Part shown: positions 42,567 through 51,200 of the stretch, piece by piece
Layout of the letters: each line of letters opens with the position of its first letter
How positions within the stretch are numbered: position 1 is the first letter of the stretch
Source of the DNA: JBGLNL01 sp046484125
GTDB taxonomy: Bacteria > Chloroflexota > Dehalococcoidia > SZUA-161 > SpSt-899
Assembly: GCA_046484125.1 (NCBI GenBank)
Contig: JAWOBX010000049.1
Span: forward strand, 1-64,000
Direction of reading: 5' to 3'
Length of the DNA: 64,000 nt
The notes under the pieces: generated by a model
Database searches by the model: none
What the model was told of the DNA's origin: nothing
Seen by the model: the letters and a program-made list of their open reading frames with translations, nothing else
Position numbers and translations under genes: made by a program

Positions 42567-42869
42567 TTATGCCTGTTCCCGTTTCAGAGATTCAAGCTTG
42601 CCCTTTATACTGACTTCCCGGTCGCGGCGATCATCTATTCGAATCAGGGTTTCAACTCGCATAACATCATCAGAAAAGGCGCTTTCATGCATCCTTCTGG
42701 CAACCTGCATCAGCCGGTCCAGGTCCCCTTCAATGATGGTTCCCATTGCCGTGGACTCGTATTTCAGGTCAGGTTCTTCCTTCAAGACCTCTATCACGCG
42801 AGCCACGACCTTACTGACCGAGGGCGTTTTCGTACCAAGCGGAACCACTACAACTTCAACAACTGCCAT
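42567..42869 (-). CDS. MTH1187/DUF77-family thiamine-binding-like protein
   Basis: A 100-residue ferredoxin-fold protein of the MTH1187/YkoF-like family: VEVVVVPLGTKTPSVSKVVARVIEVL, TAMGTIIEG, then a C-terminal helix. Members bind thiamine or related pyrimidines in some structures. It is first in the minus operon ending at coaE. No thiamine riboswitch is visible upstream. Confidence 0.88.
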   Translation of the reverse strand: MAVVEVVVVPLGTKTPSVSKVVARVIEVLKEEPDLKYESTAMGTIIEGDLDRLMQVARRMHESAFSDDVMRVETLIRIDDRRDREVSIKGKLESLKREQA

Positions 42870-42981
42870 CTCTTCCCCTTTTCGACAATAGCATCATCCA
42901 TGCTAACATTCAAATCACTCGCTGTAACCGTAACGTCCTTGTGATCAAATCGCGATAATACTCAAGTCAAGAGTCGATCCA

Positions 42982-43014
42982 GGATAACTCTGATCAATCT
43001 CTTTTACCCCCCCC
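42982..43014 (-). repeat. Possible degenerate copy of the dispersed intergenic repeat
   Basis: In the 263-base gap upstream of the MTH1187-type gene, the minus strand reads GGGGGGTAAAAGAGATTGAT followed by CAGAGTTATCC. This resembles the repeat at 37638-37671 (GGG..TTAAGGGGGTTGATCAGAGGTTCC). The match is partial. Apart from this and a C run (43008-43014) I see nothing else in the gap. Confidence 0.3.
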
Positions 43015-43132
43015 GGGTTTGACCGCAGCCCACAACGTATCCGCTGAACTACTTATCCTCTTTTGCATTCGCAGTCACTGGTTTTCCAATCCCTCCCCGC
43101 ACCATAGAGAGAACTATAAAATCCCGCATATA

Positions 43133-43813
43133 TCATCTCATCCACTCAGCGAGAGAGTCGATCGGCTCACGATCGCTCTTGAAACTATTGGCCGGGAAAT
43201 CCCAATCCGGATAGCCGATATCCACAGCGACGATGAGCTTCTTTGAATCAGGAATGCCAAGCGCCTCTTTGAGTTCGTCCGGATAAAATACCGTATCCTG
43301 TTGTATACATGTGCCAAGGCCGTATTCGAGCGCTGCCAAAGCAATTGTCTGGGTGATTATCCCTATATCCAGTAGTGATATATGGTGGGCCTCGTTGTAC
43401 ATACCCTCATCCACACATACGATAATTGCGGCGGGAGCATCGAAGAATCGTTTTCCTCTAAACTGCCACTCCTTTCGTCTGTGCCTGTCATCGCGTTCAA
43501 TACCCATTGCCCCGAAGAGTCCCCTGGCGAGATCATTCTGACGGTCCACGTACGGGCTGGGGAGTTTATTGGGTGGCAGTGCCTTGAAATCCGGGCTGAT
43601 GGGCGCACCTTCATTAAGTTTTTGCTCGTTTATCCTCTTTGACCGGGCGAGTGCATCCCCGTTGAGTACAATGAACTTCCAGGGCTGACAATTGGTTGCC
43701 GAAGGTGCCAGCCGTGCCAGATCAAGGACGGCTTTTATAATCTCTTCCGGCACCGGCTCTGACTTAAATCCCCTGATGCTTCTCCGTTCTCTTATGGCAT
43801 CTTTTATATCCAT
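43133..43813 (-). CDS. Nitroreductase family protein
   Basis: A 226-residue FMN-dependent nitroreductase-fold protein. It has RRSIRGFKSEPVPEE at the N-terminus, LAPSATNCQPWKFIVL for FMN binding, and a C-terminal LGIPDSKKLIVAVDIGYPD. It probably acts as an NAD(P)H- or ferredoxin-linked reductase. The next gene upstream encodes a ferredoxin 12 bases away, so the ferredoxin may be its donor. Confidence 0.9.
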   Translation of the reverse strand: MDIKDAIRERRSIRGFKSEPVPEEIIKAVLDLARLAPSATNCQPWKFIVLNGDALARSKRINEQKLNEGAPISPDFKALPPNKLPSPYVDRQNDLARGLFGAMGIERDDRHRRKEWQFRGKRFFDAPAAIIVCVDEGMYNEAHHISLLDIGIITQTIALAALEYGLGTCIQQDTVFYPDELKEALGIPDSKKLIVAVDIGYPDWDFPANSFKSDREPIDSLAEWMR

Positions 43814-43825
43814 TGGCCCCCTATA

Positions 43826-44101
43826 CTACCTCTTGAGTTTCCCAATGCGGTCGATGATTTTTTCCGTCTCAGCCCGCAAACCGTAGACTTCCTCAATAAG
43901 ACGGGGCAGATCAACAGGCTCAGATTCGGCCGCCAGAATTGCGCCTTGAGTGCATACCGTCACACATAACCCGCACCCGTTGCACCTGGCCTGATCTATG
44001 CAAGCTACTCCCGATTCCAGCGAAATTGCGCCGCGAAAACAGGTCATGGCACATCTTCCACAGGCCTGGCAGAGATCTTTCCTTACCCTGAACCGCTTCA
44101 A
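43826..44101 (-). CDS. 2[4Fe-4S] ferredoxin with C-terminal helix
   Basis: A 91-residue ferredoxin with two complete motifs, CQACGRCAMTC and CNGCGLCVTVC, followed by a 30-residue helical tail (IEEVYGLRAETEKIIDRI). Its start overlaps the upstream MBL-fold gene by four bases. It may feed electrons to the nitroreductase encoded next. Confidence 0.9.
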   Translation of the reverse strand: MKRFRVRKDLCQACGRCAMTCFRGAISLESGVACIDQARCNGCGLCVTVCTQGAILAAESEPVDLPRLIEEVYGLRAETEKIIDRIGKLKR

Positions 44102-44793
44102 ACTGTCAATTCCTTACCGACACCAACTTCTACGAAATTATCACCGAACGATTCCTTAAAAGCCTTCATAGCCTCAGCACCGGAACAATGACAAGGCGCA
44201 ACTTTCTGGACGCCGAGCTCAATGAACCTGTCCACTACAGATTCGGGGGGAGAATGGAACCCGCCGAGTACCAGATGTATGCCTGTGCCTGCTACTTCCT
44301 TCGCGGTTTGGACAATATTTACGATGCCCGGGTGAGCACATCCCGTAATAATCACTGTACCTTTAGTGGTTCTAAAAGCTAGTGCTTGTTCCGGGATTAT
44401 GCCGTGCATCTCACCGGTGGTGAACACCCCTTCAAGAATTTCCCCTCCCTCAGCTATGTCTTTTACAGCGACTCCGAAGTGTCTCACATTAGACTTATAC
44501 GATTCAGGGAATGATTCCGGCAGGTAAACCATTACATGGTTGTTTGATTCCAGCAATACTCCCAGCCCGTTAGCGTGATCCCAATGAGCATGTGAGAGCG
44601 CAACCACTTCAATTTCTCCCGGATCAACACCCAGCTTTTTCATATTTTCGATGAGAATTGTTCCGTTGGCACCGGTATCGAACAGCATTGTCTTTCCCCC
44701 GTACCATATAACGCAGGCAAATCCCCAATCCGCTACCAGCTCTGATTTCAACGTTTTATTGTCGAATACTACCAATCCTGAAAATTCCGCCAT
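44098..44793 (-). CDS. MBL-fold metallo-hydrolase
   Basis: A 231-residue MBL-fold protein with LSHAHWDHANGL, GCAHPGIVNI and a C-terminal CHCSGAEAM. It belongs to the same pterin-phosphate-synthase-like group as 39736-40563 but lacks about 45 residues of its length. It is co-translated with the ferredoxin. The substrate is unknown. Confidence 0.85.
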   Translation of the reverse strand: MAEFSGLVVFDNKTLKSELVADWGFACVIWYGGKTMLFDTGANGTILIENMKKLGVDPGEIEVVALSHAHWDHANGLGVLLESNNHVMVYLPESFPESYKSNVRHFGVAVKDIAEGGEILEGVFTTGEMHGIIPEQALAFRTTKGTVIITGCAHPGIVNIVQTAKEVAGTGIHLVLGGFHSPPESVVDRFIELGVQKVAPCHCSGAEAMKAFKESFGDNFVEVGVGKELTV

Positions 44794-44842
44794 ACTGATC
44801 TGACCTCTCTCTGTATATGAGAAGACAATAGAATCGATATTA

Positions 44843-45709
44843 CTAAGATTGCTTTATATATGTATAGGGCTCTTTCCTGTATTTCATTGCTTCATTCAAG
44901 AACAGTTTACCCGTGAGATATTTAAGCACGGGCGATAAATCCACTGACTTGGCGCCCCGCGGACAGTTCTTAACACAACTCATACAACCAAGGCATAAGT
45001 TTTCTGCGGATTTGTTCTTGTAAATTTTTGTCTCCCAATCTATTATACCCATCGGACAGAATTGCACACAAATTCCACAATGGTCGCACTTCTCCAGGTC
45101 AGTTTTCGGCTTCGGCGGGATTTCAGGAGTGATCCTCAGAAGCACATCCCGCTGACCTGGAACATCCTCGGCATGTACTTCATTGAGTGTACCCAGAGAG
45201 TCATGAATAGCCTTACCAAAACCACGGGCCAGAGTCATATCATTATCGTCAGGTCGCCCCAGAGCTATCGGGAACTCTGAGGACAATGAATGTTCACCTA
45301 TGAAAGAGGCCACCCCCACAACTTTAAAATCGTTCTTATCAAGCATCGTTACCAGTTGCTTCAGCCCGATACCAGCCCCCTTATTACCGTATACGACGAT
45401 GGCTATAGCCAGCTTTCCGTTCCCGTTTACTTCTGCAAAGCTCTTCGAAAAGAACTTGGGTATCTTATCGAAATAGACCGGCAAACCTACGATGAGCAAA
45501 TCCGATTCATTTATGAAAGCATCGGGACTGTTGAAAAAACTTTCCCTCTCATCTGCATTTGAAAGGTTAATGACCTCGTCGTTATTCAACCCCAACCCAC
45601 AGGATACATTCTCTACTACGGTTCTGGTTGTACCGGTCGGCGAAAAATACAATTGCTTTATGTTATGTTGTTTCAAGCCACCCCCTGGCTCAAAAGGAAC
45701 TACCACCAT
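44843..45709 (-). CDS. EFR1-type flavodoxin-ferredoxin protein
   Basis: About 289 residues. The N-terminal flavodoxin-like domain has the FMN phosphate loop FSPTGTTRTVVE. The C-terminal domain has two [4Fe-4S] motifs, CDHCGICVQFCP and CLGCMSCVKNCP. Such EFR1 proteins couple flavin and Fe-S electron transfer in anaerobes. The start is uncertain: ATG at 45709 is used, but a TTG at 45676 after GGGGGTGG matches the beginning of the homologous region and may be the true start. Confidence 0.85.
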   Translation of the reverse strand: MVVVPFEPGGGLKQHNIKQLYFSPTGTTRTVVENVSCGLGLNNDEVINLSNADERESFFNSPDAFINESDLLIVGLPVYFDKIPKFFSKSFAEVNGNGKLAIAIVVYGNKGAGIGLKQLVTMLDKNDFKVVGVASFIGEHSLSSEFPIALGRPDDNDMTLARGFGKAIHDSLGTLNEVHAEDVPGQRDVLLRITPEIPPKPKTDLEKCDHCGICVQFCPMGIIDWETKIYKNKSAENLCLGCMSCVKNCPRGAKSVDLSPVLKYLTGKLFLNEAMKYRKEPYTYIKQS

Positions 45710-45779
45710 TAATTTACAAAGCAATTTGATCGATAGTAGTCCTAATTATGTTTTCCTCTTGCCGAATAACACACTCGAA

Positions 45780-46238
45780 TTACCTGGGCCGAAATAAAAC
45801 CTCGCAGGAATCAGCTCCTGTTGCGCGTGATTCAACAATATGCATCTCGACATCAATACCACTGACCGATTTGAACTGACCTTGATTGACGCTCATAACC
45901 GCTTCGCAAATCTGACGTCCGGCGCCTTCCAGTCCGACAGCACATGGTTGACCCTGCTCAGTCCTGAAGTGATATCCATTATTCGAAAGCTCCAAAAGTT
46001 GACCACCCAGTTCATCCAGTTTGAACGAAAGGTCGTTGATGGCACTCGCTGCCGTTTTAAAATCATGGATTTCACGTTTAGTCTTCAAACGCTCCCCGAG
46101 TTCCAGTCCCATGTAATACCATGCATCTCTGACTGCCGGAATCGCTTCATCACCGAACAACTGGTACGAACGCAAAGACAGTCGACAAAGTGCCTGGTAG
46201 GCAATGGTGAAGGGGCTTTTATTAGTCTGGTCTTGCAT
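45780..46238 (-). CDS. Unknown protein with V4R/ATC-hydrolase-like C-terminus
   Basis: A 152-residue protein. The N-terminal half is helical (AYQALCRLSLRSYQLFG, then DAWYYMGLELGERLK). The C-terminal half, CAVGLEGAGRQICEAVMSVNQGQF, ends in a strand pair with GADSCEVLF. This ending resembles V4R or L-2-amino-thiazoline-4-carboxylate hydrolase-like ligand-binding proteins, with conserved cysteines near the end. I cannot decide between them. It may sense or bind a small molecule for the surrounding redox genes. Confidence 0.5.
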   Translation of the reverse strand: MQDQTNKSPFTIAYQALCRLSLRSYQLFGDEAIPAVRDAWYYMGLELGERLKTKREIHDFKTAASAINDLSFKLDELGGQLLELSNNGYHFRTEQGQPCAVGLEGAGRQICEAVMSVNQGQFKSVSGIDVEMHIVESRATGADSCEVLFRPR

Positions 46239-46262
46239 CTCTCCTCCCTGTTAACTGGAGCC

Positions 46263-47366
46263 TTATCCTAACGCACGGAGAACAATACCGGTAAAATAGG
46301 TCACTGTCTGTTCAAGCTGTCTCTTTTTTGAAGCATAGTTCAGGTTGAACGTACAAAACGGACAGGCGCTTATTATCGAATCTGCGGGCATCTCGTTAAG
46401 AGTACTGGCGGCTATATCCATCGATAAATCGCGGTAAACGGATCTTATTCCCCCACCCGCACCGCAGCAAGTTGCCTGCCCCCGGTTATTTTCAGCTTCT
46501 TTCAGTTCCACCCCGCACCACCGTAAAACCTCGCGTGGCTGCTCGGTTATCCCTTCACCCCTGGACAACCTGCATTGATCCTGATACGTTGCGGATTCCT
46601 CGATATTGCGGAGAGCGGTTTTGTTCTCCTTGAGGGAATCGTAAATCAATTCAATAACATGCCTTACACGAAATTCCGTCTCTCCGAGCATGTCCGGATA
46701 GAAATATTTGAAGCACTTGAGACAACCGTTACAGGGGACAACGATCTCTTTAACACCGAGCGAATTGAAACGCTCAACATTTCTCTGAAATAATTCGCCG
46801 GCCAGGTCGGTTCGGCCGGATTCATAAAGGTAAGTCCCGCAACAACCCTCATCCTCGAGAATCATGAAATCCACATCGAGTTTCTTCAGACACAGATAAG
46901 TGGAGGCAGCGGAATCCTTTACCAGATACGATGGCAGACAACCAAGATAAAGAAGTCTTTCAGACTCGTTCTTCGGAAACCTCTCGGGTAACCAGTCGAG
47001 GCGGGTCTGAGGATCTCCGTTAACGGAATTACCCTTTTCTAAAATCCCTTCAATTACCTTGTTGTGTTTTTGTGTCGGCCCCAGACCACGCCTGACCAGC
47101 TCTTTACGGGACTCGTGTAATACGAGTGTGAAGGGTATCTCTTCAGGACATACGGATTCGCACCGCATACACTTTGGACAGTTGTAAATGCTCTCCATCT
47201 GGAGCTCGCCTATGCTCCCGCCCTCAAATATGGCTGCTGCTGTCTCGAGTCGTTTCGGTGGTGAAAACAACTGGTTATGTGTCACATTATACGTAGGGCA
47301 TATATCCACGCATTCTCCACAGTCGGTACAGGCTCTGGCCACAACCGCTACGTCTATCATCAACAA
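46263..47366 (-). CDS. HdrD/GlcF-like (Fe-S)-binding CCG protein
   Basis: A 367-residue protein with an N-terminal pair of [4Fe-4S] motifs (Cys13, 16, 19, 23 and Cys63, 66, 69, 73) and two CCG domains (DEGCCGTYLYESG with CNGCLKC; TCCGAGGG with CPFC). This is the layout of HdrD, GlpC and lactate/glycolate oxidase Fe-S subunits. No flavoprotein partner is adjacent. It may be a heterodisulfide-reductase-like electron carrier. Start at the first or third codon (both Met). Confidence 0.88.
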   Translation of the reverse strand: MLMIDVAVVARACTDCGECVDICPTYNVTHNQLFSPPKRLETAAAIFEGGSIGELQMESIYNCPKCMRCESVCPEEIPFTLVLHESRKELVRRGLGPTQKHNKVIEGILEKGNSVNGDPQTRLDWLPERFPKNESERLLYLGCLPSYLVKDSAASTYLCLKKLDVDFMILEDEGCCGTYLYESGRTDLAGELFQRNVERFNSLGVKEIVVPCNGCLKCFKYFYPDMLGETEFRVRHVIELIYDSLKENKTALRNIEESATYQDQCRLSRGEGITEQPREVLRWCGVELKEAENNRGQATCCGAGGGIRSVYRDLSMDIAASTLNEMPADSIISACPFCTFNLNYASKKRQLEQTVTYFTGIVLRALG

Positions 47367-47382
47367 TCCTGAAATATGTTAC

Positions 47383-48051
47383 CTATATGCGTTCGTACCA
47401 TCTGGCGACATCATCCGGTGTGAAGGGACCGCCATGCCCCGGATAAATCACATTCGGATTGTGGTCCAGCAGGTGTTTGACGCTCTCTTTGAGGAGAGAC
47501 CGGTCGACTTCAAAGGGTGGCAGATTGGGGTGATGGGGGCGAATTTTCCCAAAAAAACCTCCCATAATCAGGTCGCCTACAAAAGCCTCACCCGTATCAA
47601 GTATTACCGAAACAGACCCCCTTGTATGACCCGGCGTCAACAGGATTCCGCCACTTATTCCGTATTCACCCAGACTCATTTCATTTTCTATGACTAAATC
47701 AGGCTCAACCGGAGCTGTTTTTGTAGATCGCATGAACAGTGGCATAAGCCGCGCTATTATACCAACAGGTTTGTCCATCCTGGATATACCCGTGCGCGTA
47801 CAATCCGCATCTTCTGAATGTATGGCAATCTCCGCGCTTGTCGAACTTTTTAATGAGGAAGCTGATCCCATGTGGTCGAAATGACCGTGTGTGATTATGA
47901 TCAGATTTGGCATAATTTCCATCTCTTGGCACTTGGAAATAATATCCGTTTCACCTCCTGGTAAGCCAGTATCGATCAACACCGCTTTTCCAAGTTCCTC
48001 TACGATATATGTATTGGCAAATCCTCTAACAGCAACCCGTTCAATCCTCAT
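47383..48051 (-). CDS. MBL-fold hydrolase, glyoxalase II-like group
   Basis: A 222-residue MBL-fold protein with VLIDTGLPGGE, ITHGHFDHMGSA, TPGHTRGSVSVIL, GDLIMGG and a terminal PGHGGPF. All metal-binding histidines and aspartates of the fold are present. It resembles small glyoxalase II-like hydrolases more than the two pterin-type MBL proteins nearby. Substrate unknown. Confidence 0.88.
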   Translation of the reverse strand: MRIERVAVRGFANTYIVEELGKAVLIDTGLPGGETDIISKCQEMEIMPNLIIITHGHFDHMGSASSLKSSTSAEIAIHSEDADCTRTGISRMDKPVGIIARLMPLFMRSTKTAPVEPDLVIENEMSLGEYGISGGILLTPGHTRGSVSVILDTGEAFVGDLIMGGFFGKIRPHHPNLPPFEVDRSLLKESVKHLLDHNPNVIYPGHGGPFTPDDVARWYERI

Positions 48052-48063
48052 AAACAGTCCTGC

Positions 48064-48834
48064 TTATAACTGAGGCCTTCGACGAAGCGTCTGTTCCATG
48101 TTTACAGGTTCCACAGCAGGTTTTTGGGATTCGTATACCATGACCACCCGGTCACCGAGCTCCTTGAACTTAGACTTAATGGAAATCATCGTGTCCTCGG
48201 CCAGCGGCCGGACTGCGCATGGCCTGGTCGGCGTATTGACTTGAACTTCATTCGGTGAAATGGCGGCTGCCAGTTCAGCCATGTCACTGACTCTGACATA
48301 GTTCTCCTCCATGAACATCATCTGCAGTGCCAGCCTGCCGGAAAACCGGCTCCTGAACTTCTTTATGCCTTCGATTATTCCATTCAACCGAATCCCTTCA
48401 ACGGGCCGATTAACCATTTGGAACGTATGTTCATCCGGTGCATCCATTTTGGCTACAACAACATCCGCGCGTGACAAATCCCTCCTGACATCGTCAAGAG
48501 AGATCAGTGAGGAATTGGTCAATATCGCAACCGGTAAATCAAGTGTGTCTCTGACAAGTTGAATAGCATCACCAAGGTTAGATGCCAGCGTCGGTTCACC
48601 TGTCCCCGAAAAGGTGACAAAATCTGCCGCGATACCTTTTACTGATATCAACTCTCGAGCAAGCGTATCTATGGAAATATACTCTGACCTTCCAGACGCA
48701 AAAGCTTTCGTCTTACCCAGTTGGCAATAGATACAATCGAAGGAACATGTTTTTCCCTCTTGAGAAATAAGGTCTACACCCAGAGACCTTCCCAATCTCC
48801 ATGAAGCGACGGGACCGTATATAATCTCGTTCAT
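48064..48834 (-). CDS. Radical SAM protein
   Basis: A 256-residue radical SAM protein with the canonical Cys30-x3-Cys34-x2-Cys37 (CSFDCIYCQLG), VTFSGTGEPTLA for SAM binding, and a single domain without a SPASM extension. The N-terminal YGPVASWRLGRSLGVDLI is typical of the small group related to wyosine-type and MSMEG-type single-domain enzymes. The substrate cannot be told from the sequence. Confidence 0.9.
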   Translation of the reverse strand: MNEIIYGPVASWRLGRSLGVDLISQEGKTCSFDCIYCQLGKTKAFASGRSEYISIDTLARELISVKGIAADFVTFSGTGEPTLASNLGDAIQLVRDTLDLPVAILTNSSLISLDDVRRDLSRADVVVAKMDAPDEHTFQMVNRPVEGIRLNGIIEGIKKFRSRFSGRLALQMMFMEENYVRVSDMAELAAAISPNEVQVNTPTRPCAVRPLAEDTMISIKSKFKELGDRVVMVYESQKPAVEPVNMEQTLRRRPQL

Positions 48835-48864
48835 GGCTTCAAGTCCGATGACTTATGCTCTTAT

Positions 48865-49245
48865 CTAACCCCATTTCTGAACCGTATAGCCTTTTGGCAG
48901 ATGGGCAGTTCCTTTCACGCATGGGATACCCGTATCATTGTGCACCCTTTCGATTATGCTGTCGATATCAGGGCAGAAACCGCCACCTTCCAGCTTCCAG
49001 CCCTGGTCCGTTTTATTGGCGAACGTGCAGGTGCAAAAGTGGATCACCTCAGCACCCTTTTGCTGAAGTATCCTGGCCAGTTCCGGGGTGGAGTCTCCGG
49101 GACAGTGACATGTAAAGACACCTGAAAGAGTACACTCATCATACATAGAGAAGCCCTCTTTTCGGCCTGCCAGACAAGCAAAACAGGCCGTCAATGGACA
49201 CTGATCCATGTTCTTCTCGCATCTCATGATAGCTACCTTCGCCAT
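48865..49245 (-). CDS. CGGC-domain metal-binding protein
   Basis: A 126-residue protein of the CGGC family, rich in cysteine and histidine: MRCEKNMDQCPLTACFACL at the start, FTCHCPGD in place of the family's CGGC, and FCTCTFANK. The family is predicted to bind metal. The altered central motif (CHC instead of CGGC) is worth noting. It is 16 bases downstream of the J-protein gene. Confidence 0.82.
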   Translation of the reverse strand: MAKVAIMRCEKNMDQCPLTACFACLAGRKEGFSMYDECTLSGVFTCHCPGDSTPELARILQQKGAEVIHFCTCTFANKTDQGWKLEGGGFCPDIDSIIERVHNDTGIPCVKGTAHLPKGYTVQKWG

Positions 49246-49261
49246 TGTTCATTGCTCCTTT

Positions 49262-49621
49262 TCAGAAATTGTTATTCAAATCATCGGCCATTCTTCTTTT
49301 CCAGCATCTGCCTCCCCTCCCACGACCTCTTCCACATCTTCCACCACCCCTCATAAACCAGGTTGAACCTGTCTCACCTAAATGAACAGCCCTTCCCATA
49401 CGGTTGTCATAAAGCCAGCGAGATGTCGGGTCGCTCAAAACCTGATAGGCCTCGTTAATCTCTTTGAAACGTTCCTCCGCCCATGCTGTATTTGCCGGAT
49501 TTCTATCCGGGTGATAAAGTTGCGCCAGCCTTCGAAACTCCCTCTTTATATCATCCTGACCGGCGTTTCTGTTCAGGTTTAGAATCCTGTAGTAGTCTTT
49601 TTGAACATCATATGGCAGCAT
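49262..49621 (-). CDS. J-domain protein with Gly-Arg-Cys tail
   Basis: A 119-residue protein. The J domain (about 8-75) has the HPD motif in LYHPDRNPAN and ends with SRWLYDNRMG. The DnaJ zinc fingers and substrate domains are missing; instead a basic tail reads FMRGGGRCGRGRGRGGRCWK. It should stimulate an Hsp70 (DnaK or HscA type), perhaps in Fe-S protein assembly given its neighbours. It starts two bases from the MetV-like stop. Confidence 0.9.
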   Translation of the reverse strand: MLPYDVQKDYYRILNLNRNAGQDDIKREFRRLAQLYHPDRNPANTAWAEERFKEINEAYQVLSDPTSRWLYDNRMGRAVHLGETGSTWFMRGGGRCGRGRGRGGRCWKRRMADDLNNNF

Positions 49622-49623
49622 AT

Positions 49624-50370
49624 CTACCTCGCCCAGTGAACGATTTCAAGCAACTTCGCCGGGATAAGCCCTCCCGCCAACCCGACATATTTCCGAATAA
49701 GCGCACCGTGTGATTTCGGCTCAAAAGAAGGGAGCCTTTTCATATCAGGACTCTGGTGTATTTCCTTGATTTTTTGCAGTAACTCAAGATTTCCGCCCCT
49801 TCTCTCGATTTCTCTCCACACACAGTCCCTTTGGGTATCCAAGGTGCATTCCACACCATCTTCAGGCGCTTTACTGCAAGGCCCGTACAGGCTTCTTGCC
49901 GGACATAAAGCAACTGGACATATACCTGCCGTGTAAGAAATCACACAGTGGCCGCACGATTTGCAAAGTGACTCCGCTATCATATCGCCTTCATAATCAC
50001 CAGGATGAACCAGGCTGGATGCACCGACCGTGTCGCACGCTGCGATGACCGGGATTCCGGGTTCGCACAGGATGGCAGATTTAACTCCTGCAGCGCAGCT
50101 AATAACGATAAGTTTGTCTGTATCGGATTTACGCAAAACAGACTGCTGTGCCTGTTTCATAATCGGTTGAGGGCAGCATGCGGCTATCGTCTTTGAGGCG
50201 GTTACCTTGTTTCCCCACCCCTCCACAAGCCCCTTTATGAAGTTCATTCCCCTCACACCACCCACATCACATAAATTGGCGCAAGCCCCGCATGATATGA
50301 TGGCTACGTTATCGTTTTCGCCTATTGAAAATCTCAACTCCTCTGCCGATTTGTACCTCGTCTCGATCAT
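49624..50370 (-). CDS. Orphan MetV-like protein
   Basis: A 248-residue MTHFR C-terminal family protein, a paralogue of the MetV at 1347-1991 with a longer C-terminus. It has Cys27, Cys30 and Cys34 at the N-terminus, CCPQP at 65-69, and the Fe-S region Cys136-x2-Cys139-x2-Cys142-x8-Cys151, then Cys156, Cys165, Cys175, Cys183. No MetF gene is nearby. It starts after TTAGGAGC. It may partner another MetF, a corrinoid methyltransferase or the HdrD-like protein. Confidence 0.85.
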   Translation of the reverse strand: MIETRYKSAEELRFSIGENDNVAIISCGACANLCDVGGVRGMNFIKGLVEGWGNKVTASKTIAACCPQPIMKQAQQSVLRKSDTDKLIVISCAAGVKSAILCEPGIPVIAACDTVGASSLVHPGDYEGDMIAESLCKSCGHCVISYTAGICPVALCPARSLYGPCSKAPEDGVECTLDTQRDCVWREIERRGGNLELLQKIKEIHQSPDMKRLPSFEPKSHGALIRKYVGLAGGLIPAKLLEIVHWAR

Positions 50371-50572
50371 TTTGCTCCTAAGATGCCGCCTGCCAGTGCT
50401 GCTGCGATTGCGCTGAGGGAGTCAAGATAAGTTTATGCTACACTAATACATGTTATTATAAATCCGCGGGAACCGAAGCTTTCGAGGTGCTGATGTGAAG
50501 GTTTGTGTTGATTCCCGGAAATCCGGTAAAAGTAATACAAAAATCTCGATGATTGGTATATTTCCGCTGGTT

Positions 50573-51034
50573 CTATCTTCTCCTGTATGCTTTCTTCCAC
50601 GGCTCGCGCTTCATCTTGAGGTAATCCTTGATGGCCTCTTTTATCGCATTGGCTGCCAGCGCAGCGCAATGCTCGTTCTCCTCCGGTAAGCCATCAAGTG
50701 ATTTCAACACGTCCTGTTGTCCTATCCTTTGCGCTTCAGCTAGGGGCTTGCCCTTGGCCATCTCAGTGATGACGCTTCCACATGCGATCGTGCTGGAACA
50801 CCCATCCGTCCAGAATCTTGCATCACGTACAACGTCATCTTTAACTTTCAACCATATCTCCATGGAATCCCCGCATGAGCCAAGCGCGCCGCCATACCCA
50901 TCAGCAGCAGGCATTTCGCCCACATTGCGTGGATTCATAGCGTGATCTATGGTCTTTTCCGAATATATCTTTCTGATGTCTTCCAGGACCATTTCCTGAA
51001 GCTCTTGCTGGATCTGGTCGATATCTTTTTCCAT
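50573..51034 (-). CDS. NifU/IscU-like Fe-S scaffold
   Basis: A 153-residue IscU-type scaffold with the three cluster cysteines in GSCGDSM, DGCSSTIACGS and NEHCAALAANAIKEA. An N-terminal helix precedes the domain and the C-terminal NifU domain is absent. No cysteine desulfurase gene is adjacent, so sulfur must come from elsewhere. It may serve the Fe-S and metal proteins of the following cluster. The 200-base gap between this gene and the upstream-lying orphan MetV gene contains no gene. Confidence 0.9.
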   Translation of the reverse strand: MEKDIDQIQQELQEMVLEDIRKIYSEKTIDHAMNPRNVGEMPAADGYGGALGSCGDSMEIWLKVKDDVVRDARFWTDGCSSTIACGSVITEMAKGKPLAEAQRIGQQDVLKSLDGLPEENEHCAALAANAIKEAIKDYLKMKREPWKKAYRRR

Positions 51035-51200
51035 TTCTGCCTTTACCCACTATCAATTTTACGTCATATCAAGAGCAAACCTCTTTTATAATTTGCTTGA
51101 AATTCCAGATGACCTCTTGTTTCTCCACGTACGGGCTGAGTATTTGCTTTGTAACCACCTTACTTCAGTGCTGCAGTCTAATTACCAGATAATACAAAGA

